This document shows positions 1-12,071 of a stretch of DNA of 64,000 nt, piece by piece; position 1 is the first letter of the stretch; each line of letters opens with the position of its first letter. The stretch spans positions 126,666,045 through 126,730,044 of the forward strand of contig OY757024.1 in the NCBI GenBank assembly GCA_963580285.1, in the 5' to 3' direction. Under the pieces are notes generated by a model that was given only the letters and a program-made list of their open reading frames with translations, searched no databases and was not told where the DNA came from. A program made the position numbers and the translations under genes. The DNA comes from Lucinisca nassula (taxonomy: Eukaryota > Mollusca > Bivalvia > Lucinida > Lucinidae).

Positions 1-1092
1 AAGAAAACACTTTCTGGCTGCAAGAAACTACACTTACTTGGATAAGAAGAACTTCTTAACTTGCACATGTGCTGTCATCAGCAACTAGCAGCTAGACCTG
101 GTGAGTATTCTGAGATTACTAGCTACAGACTGGAAAAGAGAAAGAATCCTATCAGAATAATGTGTCCAAAGTACATTCTTGGACACACAGAAGGTCTTAC
201 AGTGCTGAAAAGGACATTGTTGTTAATATTAAGGACCTGGATAGGCTTTTGGGACATTTGCACAGCACAAATTCAAGATCTGTTTATGAGGCAACCTTTG
301 CATCTATAGTGGTCATGGCACTGTCCATCATTTTTACTGAATTACCTATTATTTTTTCACAGAATGTGGCTCATGAGACAGGTCATAACATTTACACAGA
401 GACGGTTAGGGCAAAAATGGGCAAATATCAAATCAAGTACTCCTGTGATAAATATTTAAATGGTCTCGTGCAAAATCAATGCGGTGTAATTTCAGACAAG
501 CGCACACATTGCGATGCCATACAAGCTTTTCACCAAAACCGATATCATCTGTGCGCCCTTGCCAAGCTCGAAAACTGTTTTTGTTTAAAATATTCCTGTT
601 TAACTGTCTTGGAATGCTGTTAATTGCTTTTTCTGATAGATTTTAATGCTTGATAGAATGCCTGTGCCACTGTGGTGTGGACTAGAGCCAAATTTTTGAC
701 TTCAGTAAAATTTTGCCCATTTCCCCAATGGAAAATTCATTCAAAATTGGGAAAAATGACCAAAAACAAGGCCAAACTAGCTTAAATTATACTCTTTAAG
801 GCCATATTTAGATGTAAAAATATTCAAATCCTTGAAAAAAAACAATGTTTCCAACCCCAGTATGTGAATTAAATGTTTAAGGGCACAGGATGCAGCCTGG
901 TGTAAGAAAACTGTTTGTCGGCTGTTAAATCGGACAATCATACGGTACCTATAGCGTATCATTTCCTGCGTAAATATGGACTGCCCGATGCACAAAAACA
1001 TTGCGGGTACTCATTCGACAAATAATAAGCTTTTCAAATTGCAGTGAATAAGACCCCAAAAGATGACTTGAATTTTTGACGTTTTCCCTTAA

Positions 1093-1740
1093 GGCATCAG
1101 GGGACAGTTAATCGCAGCACTTTTTTGTCCGCGCCACACCAAGTTTTTGAATCGTTATCGACAACTCCTGGAGAAAGCGATAACTTCTGTTTTGGTTTCA
1201 AATTGCTCCACACATGCATGAAATCAAAACAGAATACCAAAGAAACACTTCTCTGTTTGCATAGGCTGACAGCAGCAGCATTTCACTTACCCCACCCACT
1301 AATTTTTACATACAAAAATCATGACTCCACCTCACTTTGACAGATCCTGTGAATTTACTCCCAAAACACCAGTACTTGGCACCTGTTGAAATGTCATGTA
1401 CACTCAGTCACATGCAAAGAAATAGACAGAAAAGTATACCATAACCAGTAAACTTTTTCAGGAATCCTCTTTGAAAATCAGCCACTTTTTAGTGCCAAAT
1501 AAGCTACCTTCGTGAATTCAGATGTGCCGCTGCACCTTGAACTTGCACAGCATCCAGACAGCCGGGGTGTTAGTTTCGTATTCCATTTCATAAAAGTACA
1601 GATACTCAGCAAATAAGCCCACATTGGCAAAAAATATCCACATATCACAATTTCTATGAGCAATCATGCCATTATTGACCCTCCTACTATAATATTTTGA
1701 AAAACGTCCACCCTCAAATGCGAAACTGTCCCCTGATGCC
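1093..1740. mobile_element. TTAA-flanked MITE (piggyBac-type target) in array copy 1
   Basis: TTAA at 1089-1092 is followed by GGCATCAGGGGACAGTT, and the exact inverse complement precedes TTAA at 1741-1744. A 17 bp perfect terminal inverted repeat with a TTAA target duplication is the piggyBac-superfamily signature. The 648 bp interior has no transposase, so this is a non-autonomous element. Copy 1 lacks the 316 bp insert seen in the other three. Confidence 0.8.
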
Positions 1741-2451
1741 TTAAGTTTGGAAGTTTTCTTTGATTTTCAGCCATTGGTGATCCCACATTGTAATTTGGCT
1801 TATTTGTAATAAAAACAAATGAAAAAGTGTTGACTAAAATACATGTTGTTGCTTTCATAGCCCTTTTGGAATTTCATTAATACTGAAGAGCGGCCAAATT
1901 TAATTCGGAGAATTGCGCACTAGGTCCATGATGGACGATGCTTTCTGGAGATGTCATTTGATAATACACAGCAATGTGGTGAATAGGGATGTAAACAGTG
2001 ATGTTTGATGTAAAACATGTAATTGATAGTACTGGCCCTAAATGACTGAATTGGTGGACATGGGCCGTAAACTTAAGAACCCACCCCCAATCCCCAAATT
2101 TTCCTAAAATGACTGGGCCTTTGAGATATTCATTATCTCCCCTTTGCTACTGATCAGAGTCTAAAGTGGACACCCTCTGCAGGTAAGAAAAAGGGAGAGA
2201 ACAAACCAATTAAGTCAGTTGTGTCATTTCTTATCAGATAACTGAATTAGATAAAGATACTGACAGGCTCTAAAACAATCAAAATCATAAGGTTTCTACT
2301 GAAGCTGAATTTCGACCAAAACAGAGTCTACAGGTTATGACAAAACAGCAACTATGCATACCAGAAACTTCAAAAAAGGGTATTTCATTTCTGAATGTGT
2401 TTGAGAAAGGTTCTACTGTGTTTTTGTTACAGTCAAAGCACTATTTTCTGA

Positions 2452-2680
2452 GTCTGGGGCATACTACAAGGTAAGAACTGAGCCCCAGACTAAAAATCTC
2501 AATAAAAGAATCAGGGAGGAGTGTAACATTGCACTAGCCTTGTATTTCTCCACTATATAAAATGGAGTCAGCACAAGAAAACACTTTCTGGCTGCAAGAA
2601 ACTACACTTACTTGGATAAGAAGAACTTCTTAACTTGCACATGTGCTGTCATCAGCAACTAGCAGCTAGACCTGGTGAGT
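2452..2680 (+). promoter_or_regulatory. Promoter-like segment of the 2.9 kb unit: hairpin, AATAAA, TATA box, splice-donor-like site
   Basis: A 9 bp stem (GTCTGGGGC at 2452-2460 with its complement ending at 2490) is followed by AATAAAA at 2501-2507, TATATAAAA at 2554-2562 and, about 115 bp further on, a consensus-like 5' splice donor CCTG|GTGAGT at 2675. This order (poly(A) signal, TATA, short leader, donor) recurs in the later units, with the TATA box again near 5444 and 8334. It resembles an LTR or a lncRNA promoter, but I see no LTR pair and no coding continuation. The functional reading is inference. Confidence 0.35.
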
Positions 2681-3666
2681 ATTCTGAGATTACTAGCTAC
2701 AGACTGGAAAAGAGAAAGAATCCTATCAGAATAATGTGTCCAAAGTACATTCTTGGACACACAGAAGGTCTTACAGTGCTGAAAAGGACATTGTTGTTAA
2801 TATTAAGGACCTGGATAGGCTTTTGGGACATTTGCACAGCACAAATTCAAGATCTGTTTATGAGGCAACCTTTGCATCTATAGTGGTCATGGCACTGTCC
2901 ATCATTTTTACTGAATTACCTATTATTTTTTCACAGAATGTGGCTCATGAGACAGGTCATAACATTTACACAGAGACGGTTAGGGCAAAAATGGGCAAAT
3001 ATCAAATCAAGTACTCCTGTGATAAATATTTAAATGGTCTCGTGCAAAATCAATGCGGTGTAATTTCAGACAAGCGCACACATTGCGATGCCATACAAGC
3101 TTTTCACCAAAACCGATATCATCTGTGCGCCCTTGCCAAGCTCGAAAACTGTTTTTGTTTAAAATATTCCTGTTTAACTGTCTTGGAATGCTGTTAATTG
3201 CTTTTTCTGATAGATTTTAATGCTTGATAGAATGCCTGTGCCACTGTGGTGTGGACTAGAGCCAAATTTTTGACTTCAGTAAAATTTTGCCCATTTCCCC
3301 AATGGAAAATTCATTCAAAATTGGGAAAAATGACCAAAAACAAGGCCAAACTAGCTTAAATTATACTCTTTAAGGCCATATTTAGATGTAAAAATATTCA
3401 AATCCTTGAAAAAAAACAATGTTTCCAACCCCAGTATGTGAATTAAATGTTTAAGGGCACAGGATGCAGCCTGGTGTAAGAAAACTGTTTGTCGGCTGTT
3501 AAATCGGACAATCATACGGTACCTATAGCGTATCATTTCCTGCGTAAATATGGACTGCCCGATGCACAAAAACATTGCGGGTACTCATTCGACAAATAAT
3601 AAGCTTTTCAAATTGCAGTGAATAAGACCCCAAAAGATGACTTGAATTTTTGACGTTTTCCCTTAA

Positions 3667-4630
3667 GGCATCAGGGGACAGTTAATCGCAGCACTTTTTT
3701 GTCCGCGCCACACCAAGTTTTTGAATCGTTATCGACAACTCCTGGAGAAAGCGATAACTTCTGTTTTGGTTTCAAATTGCTCCACACATGCATGAAAAGT
3801 AGAAGTAAAACAAAGATCAGGAATTGATACAATTAACTTACTCCACCCATAAAAGACACCAAAGGGAAAGAAATACAAACATTAAGCGACCAGACCATAA
3901 TGGAAACCTAAACAAAGGAAGGCCATAAGGACAGTTACTTTCCCACAAAATGGCCATATGGTCATCCGAAACTAAAAGACACAAGTGATACACACAGTAA
4001 GTAACAAACAACAACATAAAATAAATCGCCACAGAAGAGCCGCCTTGGAACGGTCAGTGGAAGATTTCCACTGGGGGGCTTAAATCGATTTTACGTGGCC
4101 ACAATCCTCGAAATCAAAACAGAATACCAAAGAAACACTTCTCTGTTTGCATAGGCTGACAGCAGCAGCATTTCACTTACCCCACCCACTAATTTTTACA
4201 TACAAAAATCATGACTCCACCTCACTTTGACAGATCCTGTGAATTTACTCCCAAAACACCAGTACTTGGCACCTGTTGAAATGTCATGTACACTCAGTCA
4301 CATGCAAAGAAATAGACAGAAAAGTATACCATAACCAGTAAACTTTTTCAGGAATCCTCTTTGAAAATCAGCCACTTTTTAGTGCCAAATAAGCTACCTT
4401 CGTGAATTCAGATGTGCCGCTGCACCTTGAACTTGCACAGCATCCAGACAGCCGGGGTGTTAGTTTCGTATTCCATTTCATAAAAGTACAGATACTCAGC
4501 AAATAAGCCCACATTGGCAAAAAATATCCACATATCACAATTTCTATGAGCAATCATGCCATTATTGACCCTCCTACTATAATATTTTGAAAAACGTCCA
4601 CCCTCAAATGCGAAACTGTCCCCTGATGCC
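3667..4630. mobile_element. TTAA-flanked MITE, array copy 2, with insert
   Basis: Same 17 bp inverted ends and TTAA flanks as 1093-1740, enlarged to 964 bp by the nested insert at 3795-4110. Confidence 0.8.
3795..4110 (+). mobile_element. 316 bp interspersed element, copy in array unit 2
   Basis: Inserted between catg and aaatc of the MITE, as shown by the uninterrupted sequence in copy 1 near 1214-1222. It runs from aaaagtagaag to ccacaatcctcg. Related copies lie at 6685-7000, 9575-9890, 40767-41080 and 52977-53302, and a split copy in inverse orientation at 62446-63240. No inverted termini are obvious and the family is not one I recognise. A 64-codon minus-strand frame inside it is probably meaningless. 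Confidence 0.85.
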
Positions 4631-6556
4631 TTAAGTTTGGAAGTTTTCTTTGATTTTCAGCCATTGGTGATCCCACATTGTAATTTGGCTTATTTGTAAT
4701 AAAAACAAATGAAAAAGTGTTGACTAAAATACATGTTGTTGCTTTCATAGCCCTTTTGGAATTTCATTAATACTGAAGAGCGGCCAAATTTAATTCGGAG
4801 AATTGCGCACTAGGTCCATGATGGACGATGCTTTCTGGAGATGTCATTTGATAATACACAGCAATGTGGTGAATAGGGATGTAAACAGTGATGTTTGATG
4901 TAAAACATGTAATTGATAGTACTGGCCCTAAATGACTGAATTGGTGGACATGGGCCGTAAACTTAAGAACCCACCCCCAATCCCCAAATTTTCCTAAAAT
5001 GACTGGGCCTTTGAGATATTCATTATCTCCCCTTTGCTACTGATCAGAGTCTAAAGTGGACACCCTCTGCAGGTAAGAAAAAGGGAGAGAACAAACCAAT
5101 TAAGTCAGTTGTGTCATTTCTTATCAGATAACTGAATTAGATAAAGATACTGACAGGCTCTAAAACAATCAAAATCATAAGGTTTCTACTGAAGCTGAAT
5201 TTCGACCAAAACAGAGTCTACAGGTTATGACAAAACAGCAACTATGCATACCAGAAACTTCAAAAAAGGGTATTTCATTTCTGAATGTGTTTGAGAAAGG
5301 TTCTACTGTGTTTTTGTTACAGTCAAAGCACTATTTTCTGAGTCTGGGGCATACTACAAGGTAAGAACTGAGCCCCAGACTAAAAATCTCAATAAAAGAA
5401 TCAGGGAGGAGTGTAACATTGCACTAGCCTTGTCATTCTCCACTATATAAAATGGAGTCAGCACAAGAAAACACTTTCTGGCTGCAAGAAACTACACTTA
5501 CTTGGATAAGAAGAACTTCTTAACTTGCACATGTGCTGTCATCAGCAACTAGCAGCTAGACCTGGTGAGTATTCTGAGATTACTAGCTACAGACTGGAAA
5601 AGAGAAAGAATCCTATCAGAATAATGTGTCCAAAGTACATTCTTGGACACACAGAAGGTCTTACAGTGCTGAAAAGGACATTGTTGTTAATATTAAGGAC
5701 CTGGATAGGCTTTTGGGACATTTGCACAGCACAAATTCAAGATCTGTTTATGAGGCAACCTTTGCATCTATAGTGGTCATGGCACTGTCCATCATTTTTA
5801 CTGAATTACCTATTATTTTTTCACAGAATGTGGCTCATGAGACAGGTCATAACATTTACACAGAGACGGTTAGGGCAAAAATGGGCAAATATCAAATCAA
5901 GTACTCCTGTGATAAATATTTAAATGGTCTCGTGCAAAATCAATGCGGTGTAATTTCAGACAAGCGCACACATTGCGATGCCATACAAGCTTTTCACCAA
6001 AACCGATATCATCTGTGCGCCCTTGCCAAGCTCGAAAACTGTTTTTGTTTAAAATATTCCTGTTTAACTGTCTTGGAATGCTGTTAATTGCTTTTTCTGA
6101 TAGATTTTAATGCTTGATAGAATGCCTGTGCCACTGTGGTGTGGACTAGAGCCAAATTTTTGACTTCAGTAAAATTTTGCCCATTTCCCCAATGGAAAAT
6201 TCATTCAAAATTGGGAAAAATGACCAAAAACAAGGCCAAACTAGCTTAAATTATACTCTTTAAGGCCATATTTAGATGTAAAAATATTCAAATCCTTGAA
6301 AAAAAACAATGTTTCCAACCCCAGTATGTGAATTAAATGTTTAAGGGCACAGGATGCAGCCTGGTGTAAGAAAACTGTTTGTCGGCTGTTAAATCGGACA
6401 ATCATACGGTACCTATAGCGTATCATTTCCTGCGTAAATATGGACTGCCCGATGCACAAAAACATTGCGGGTACTCATTCGACAAATAATAAGCTTTTCA
6501 AATTGCAGTGAATAAGACCCCAAAAGATGACTTGAATTTTTGACGTTTTCCCTTAA

Positions 6557-7520
6557 GGCATCAGGGGACAGTTAATCGCAGCACTTTTTTGTCCGCGCCA
6601 CACCAAGTTTTTGAATCGTTATCGACAACTCCTGGAGAAAGCGATAACTTCTGTTTTGGTTTCAAATTGCTCCACACATGCATGAAAAGTAGAAGTAAAA
6701 CAAAGATCAGGAATTGATACAATTAACTTACTCCACCCATAAAAGACACCAAAGGGAAAGAAATACAAACATTAAGCGACCAGACCATAATGGAAACCTA
6801 AACAAAGGAAGGCCATAAGGACAGTTACTTTCCCACAAAATGGCCATATGGTCATCCGAAACTAAAAGACACAAGTGATACACACAGTAAGTAACAAACA
6901 ACAACATAAAATAAATCGCCACAGAAGAGCCGCCTTGGAACGGTCAGTGGAAGATTTCCACTGGGGGGCTTAAATCGATTTTACGTGGCCACAATCCTCG
7001 AAATCAAAACAGAATACCAAAGAAACACTTCTCTGTTTGCATAGGCTGACAGCAGCAGCATTTCACTTACCCCACCCACTAATTTTTACATACAAAAATC
7101 ATGACTCCACCTCACTTTGACAGATCCTGTGAATTTACTCCCAAAACACCAGTACTTGGCACCTGTTGAAATGTCATGTACACTCAGTCACATGCAAAGA
7201 AATAGACAGAAAAGTATACCATAACCAGTAAACTTTTTCAGGAATCCTCTTTGAAAATCAGCCACTTTTTAGTGCCAAATAAGCTACCTTCGTGAATTCA
7301 GATGTGCCGCTGCACCTTGAACTTGCACAGCATCCAGACAGCCGGGGTGTTAGTTTCGTATTCCATTTCATAAAAGTACAGATACTCAGCAAATAAGCCC
7401 ACATTGGCAAAAAATATCCACATATCACAATTTCTATGAGCAATCATGCCATTATTGACCCTCCTACTATAATATTTTGAAAAACGTCCACCCTCAAATG
7501 CGAAACTGTCCCCTGATGCC
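6557..7520. mobile_element. TTAA-flanked MITE, array copy 3, with insert
   Basis: Same element as at 3667-4630, carrying the nested insert at 6685-7000. Confidence 0.8.
6685..7000 (+). mobile_element. 316 bp interspersed element, copy in array unit 3
   Basis: Identical in placement to 3795-4110, carried along by amplification of the 2.9 kb unit. Confidence 0.85.
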
Positions 7521-9446
7521 TTAAGTTTGGAAGTTTTCTTTGATTTTCAGCCATTGGTGATCCCACATTGTAATTTGGCTTATTTGTAATAAAAACAAAT
7601 GAAAAAGTGTTGACTAAAATACATGTTGTTGCTTTCATAGCCCTTTTGGAATTTCATTAATACTGAAGAGCGGCCAAATTTAATTCGGAGAATTGCGCAC
7701 TAGGTCCATGATGGACGATGCTTTCTGGAGATGTCATTTGATAATACACAGCAATGTGGTGAATAGGGATGTAAACAGTGATGTTTGATGTAAAACATGT
7801 AATTGATAGTACTGGCCCTAAATGACTGAATTGGTGGACATGGGCCGTAAACTTAAGAACCCACCCCCAATCCCCAAATTTTCCTAAAATGACTGGGCCT
7901 TTGAGATATTCATTATCTCCCCTTTGCTACTGATCAGAGTCTAAAGTGGACACCCTCTGCAGGTAAGAAAAAGGGAGAGAACAAACCAATTAAGTCAGTT
8001 GTGTCATTTCTTATCAGATAACTGAATTAGATAAAGATACTGACAGGCTCTAAAACAATCAAAATCATAAGGTTTCTACTGAAGCTGAATTTCGACCAAA
8101 ACAGAGTCTACAGGTTATGACAAAACAGCAACTATGCATACCAGAAACTTCAAAAAAGGGTATTTCATTTCTGAATGTGTTTGAGAAAGGTTCTACTGTG
8201 TTTTTGTTACAGTCAAAGCACTATTTTCTGAGTCTGGGGCATACTACAAGGTAAGAACTGAGCCCCAGACTAAAAATCTCAATAAAAGAATCAGGGAGGA
8301 GTGTAACATTGCACTAGCCTTGTCATTCTCCACTATATAAAATGGAGTCAGCACAAGAAAACACTTTCTGGCTGCAAGAAACTACACTTACTTGGATAAG
8401 AAGAACTTCTTAACTTGCACATGTGCTGTCATCAGCAACTAGCAGCTAGACCTGGTGAGTATTCTGAGATTACTAGCTACAGACTGGAAAAGAGAAAGAA
8501 TCCTATCAGAATAATGTGTCCAAAGTACATTCTTGGACACACAGAAGGTCTTACAGTGCTGAAAAGGACATTGTTGTTAATATTAAGGACCTGGATAGGC
8601 TTTTGGGACATTTGCACAGCACAAATTCAAGATCTGTTTATGAGGCAACCTTTGCATCTATAGTGGTCATGGCACTGTCCATCATTTTTACTGAATTACC
8701 TATTATTTTTTCACAGAATGTGGCTCATGAGACAGGTCATAACATTTACACAGAGACGGTTAGGGCAAAAATGGGCAAATATCAAATCAAGTACTCCTGT
8801 GATAAATATTTAAATGGTCTCGTGCAAAATCAATGCGGTGTAATTTCAGACAAGCGCACACATTGCGATGCCATACAAGCTTTTCACCAAAACCGATATC
8901 ATCTGTGCGCCCTTGCCAAGCTCGAAAACTGTTTTTGTTTAAAATATTCCTGTTTAACTGTCTTGGAATGCTGTTAATTGCTTTTTCTGATAGATTTTAA
9001 TGCTTGATAGAATGCCTGTGCCACTGTGGTGTGGACTAGAGCCAAATTTTTGACTTCAGTAAAATTTTGCCCATTTCCCCAATGGAAAATTCATTCAAAA
9101 TTGGGAAAAATGACCAAAAACAAGGCCAAACTAGCTTAAATTATACTCTTTAAGGCCATATTTAGATGTAAAAATATTCAAATCCTTGAAAAAAAACAAT
9201 GTTTCCAACCCCAGTATGTGAATTAAATGTTTAAGGGCACAGGATGCAGCCTGGTGTAAGAAAACTGTTTGTCGGCTGTTAAATCGGACAATCATACGGT
9301 ACCTATAGCGTATCATTTCCTGCGTAAATATGGACTGCCCGATGCACAAAAACATTGCGGGTACTCATTCGACAAATAATAAGCTTTTCAAATTGCAGTG
9401 AATAAGACCCCAAAAGATGACTTGAATTTTTGACGTTTTCCCTTAA

Positions 9447-10410
9447 GGCATCAGGGGACAGTTAATCGCAGCACTTTTTTGTCCGCGCCACACCAAGTTT
9501 TTGAATCGTTATCGACAACTCCTGGAGAAAGCGATAACTTCTGTTTTGGTTTCAAATTGCTCCACACATGCATGAAAAGTAGAAGTAAAACAAAGATCAG
9601 GAATTGATACAATTAACTTACTCCACCCATAAAAGACACCAAAGGGAAAGAAATACAAACATTAAGCGACCAGACCATAATGGAAACCTAAACAAAGGAA
9701 GGCCATAAGGACAGTTACTTTCCCACAAAATGGCCATATGGTCATCCGAAACTAAAAGACACAAGTGATACACACAGTAAGTAACAAACAACAACATAAA
9801 ATAAATCGCCACAGAAGAGCCGCCTTGGAACGGTCAGTGGAAGATTTCCACTGGGGGGCTTAAATCGATTTTACGTGGCCACAATCCTCGAAATCAAAAC
9901 AGAATACCAAAGAAACACTTCTCTGTTTGCATAGGCTGACAGCAGCAGCATTTCACTTACCCCACCCACTAATTTTTACATACAAAAATCATGACTCCAC
10001 CTCACTTTGACAGATCCTGTGAATTTACTCCCAAAACACCAGTACTTGGCACCTGTTGAAATGTCATGTACACTCAGTCACATGCAAAGAAATAGACAGA
10101 AAAGTATACCATAACCAGTAAACTTTTTCAGGAATCCTCTTTGAAAATCAGCCACTTTTTAGTGCCAAATAAGCTACCTTCGTGAATTCAGATGTGCCGC
10201 TGCACCTTGAACTTGCACAGCATCCAGACAGCCGGGGTGTTAGTTTCGTATTCCATTTCATAAAAGTACAGATACTCAGCAAATAAGCCCACATTGGCAA
10301 AAAATATCCACATATCACAATTTCTATGAGCAATCATGCCATTATTGACCCTCCTACTATAATATTTTGAAAAACGTCCACCCTCAAATGCGAAACTGTC
10401 CCCTGATGCC
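9447..10410. mobile_element. TTAA-flanked MITE, array copy 4; the array ends at its right end
   Basis: Same element with the nested insert at 9575-9890. The right TTAA is 10411-10414, and the sequence after it is unrelated to that in copies 1-3, so the array boundary coincides with this transposon end. Confidence 0.8.
9575..9890 (+). mobile_element. 316 bp interspersed element, copy in array unit 4
   Basis: Identical in placement to 3795-4110. Confidence 0.85.
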
Positions 10411-10474
10411 TTAATACTCGTATTTTATCGTCAAAATCTATGTTATGTGTACTGATTAGAAACGTTGCAACAGC

Positions 10475-10818
10475 ATCAGTGGAGCGTGATAGCTCAGTGG
10501 TTAGTGCACTCGCCTCTGATGCTAGAGGTCCCGGGTTCGATCCCCGGAAGCGGCGATAAAATTTCGGTGTCCGAACACGCTCCATTGGCATCATTTGCAG
10601 GGATGAATGTCATAAAGTGCACCGTCCTTCGGATCGGGACGTTAACTGGAGGCCCCCTGTGCAGGGAGAACCATCCCCTGTGCAGGTTAAAGATCCCTAC
10701 CGTAATTACATGATTACTGTGTAGGCTTTCATCCTGCAAAACCTGGAGTGTATGTCATATACACCTGCGGTAATGGTCAAATGTGACCGACGCAGTATCA
10801 GAAGATAGATAGATAACA
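10475..10818 (+). mobile_element. tRNA-derived SINE (family A)
   Basis: The head contains a pol III A-box (TAGCTCAGTGGTTAG) and B-box (GGTTCGATCCC) about 30 bp apart. The body includes gcagggatgaatg and cctggagtgtatgt, and the end is a gcagtatcagaag segment with a short (GATA)n tail. Related copies or fragments are at 13415-13512, 35425-36076 and 36205-36290. The pseudo-tRNA head plus body marks it as a SINE rather than a tRNA gene. Confidence 0.8.
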
Positions 10819-11247
10819 GCGCACACACTATTCATATGGAAAATAGTCCAATTATGACTCCTGGTGACTGATATCAAGCAGTACCTAAGGTACGTAACTC
10901 TTGCTAATACCCAGTGCCTCGAATGGCCCCTATCTCGATTAACCCATATATACCCAGCGTCCCCTTTATAGGACGTTGGCAAACAGTACGTTGGCAACAG
11001 TGAAGCAGTGAACGCGGCGTCTGATCTGGGTCTACACTGTTTGTTCAAATAACATATTACATTTTGTTTACAATTAACTTTAAACAAAACAAACCGGATA
11101 CCCCTATAAATGAAAATGGACCACTCCAAACTTATAAAAATGAAGATTCCATTGGCATATATGGGTTAATTTTTTCATGACCCCAAATGCTTCGAATATT
11201 AATCTAACTGCTTATTAAAATATGATCGTTTTATTCATTTATTCATT
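10819..11247. other. Non-coding stretch with a dispersed gtctgatctgggtctacac motif
   Basis: No gene is seen. The phrase gatctgggtctacactgttt near 11023 recurs with changes near 11733, 13357, 15085, 46490, 46668, 47070 and 49490, so it belongs to a low-grade dispersed repeat. Confidence 0.5.
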
Positions 11248-11458
11248 CATTTATTTATTTACGGCCCTTTCAAGAATGTTTCATTTGTATCGGGCACATC
11301 GTTAATCAGAGGTGGACGAAAAACCGGAATACCCGGAGAAAAAACCACCTGACCTTTCGTCTCAGAACTTGGTCTCTCACATGTGAACCGAGCCAGGCTC
11401 GAACAACAGCGACGAGAGACCTAGCGCTCTTATCCACTAGGCCACGGAGGCCCGTATG
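11248..11458 (-). mobile_element. tRNA-Lys-like SINE (family B), minus strand
   Basis: Read on the minus strand, the head is GGCCTCCGTGGCCTAGTGG, with A-box TGGCCTAGTGGATAAG and B-box GTTCGAGCC, followed by a body ending in agggccgt. Copies are at 14761-14975 (minus) and 45934-46150 (plus). The plus copy shows a CTT-like anticodon region, as in tRNA-Lys. Confidence 0.8.
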
Positions 11459-11831
11459 ACCGTCGTAAATGCTGTATTAGGCCAGGAGATGTTTTTAAGT
11501 CGATTAATTATCAATTCTTTGTCAGTGGAACCAAAGTTACTGAGTTCAGAAGCTTCTCCCCTGTACACATGACTATCGCTGACCATGAACAAAATCTAGG
11601 TAACGGTAATTTGTAGCAGCACTGTTCTCCCTGTGACTTCAGAGCGCTGCATGAAAGCGTTAGTAATCTGTAAAGGTTTAATAACTCACTTGTAAACATT
11701 TAAACCCAGATCAGACGCTTCGCAAAATGTGTCGTCTGATCAGGGTCTACACGTTTTGCTGAAAGTACCGGAAATTCATCATGTTAACAAGTCCTTGATT
11801 CGGAAATGATCACCCATACCTCCCCCATCCC
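11459..11831. other. No gene or clear element
   Basis: AT-rich, non-coding on all frames, apart from a copy of the gatcagggtctacac phrase near 11736. Confidence 0.5.
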
Positions 11832-12071
11832 AAACCCCGATTTATATAGAGAAAACTGGAGTATACGGGGGTAAACATTATTTTCCTCATTTTTGCTCCA
11901 AGACATAGGTTGTGGGGGTACTCGTTATTACCGCATCAATGAAGCGATTCTAACGAGCGCGCACAACCTATGCTTGCGGTATTGATATGAAAAATATCAC
12001 GGATTTTCACAAGAAAAATAGCCATTTCGGAGACGTGAAAAAATGCACTATGCCGCACGGGTGTGATATCG
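11832..12071 (-). mobile_element. Nested-hairpin MITE-like element (family H), inverse orientation
   Basis: Contains the family H signatures: an aaccccg/actggag hairpin, ttttgctcc, a long palindrome whose arms are acataggttgtgg and cacaacctatg with the cgttagaaccgcctca theme, and a terminal segment ending gcacgggtgtgatatcgt. Other copies are at 14496, 21311, 21613, 42661, 43759, 51877, 62582 and 63267. Confidence 0.7.

Larger units (their letters stand above)
1..10414. repeat. Tandem array of a ~2.9 kb unit, four copies
   Basis: Four near-identical direct repeats begin at 1, 2575, 5465 and 8355. The first period is 2574 bp; the next two are 2890 bp because a 316 bp insert is present in copies 2-4 and absent in copy 1. 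The fourth copy is cut after 2060 bp, at 10414. Copies differ by very few substitutions, for example tgtatttctcc near 2540 against tgtcattctcc in the later copies, so the duplication is recent or homogenised. The small open frames in the unit (the longest is 153 codons at 162-623 and its repeats) have no recognisable domain, and identity between copies says nothing about selection. The array continues off the left edge of the window. Confidence 0.95.

Noticed and set aside
162..623. 153-codon frame repeated in each 2.9 kb unit
   Set aside because: No recognisable domain; it overlaps another frame, and its conservation is due only to near-identical tandem copies.
10475..10560. Possible functional tRNA gene
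   Set aside because: The pseudo-tRNA is attached to a SINE body repeated elsewhere; the same applies to 41821, 45934 and the minus-strand heads at 11458, 14975, 31117 and 39123.
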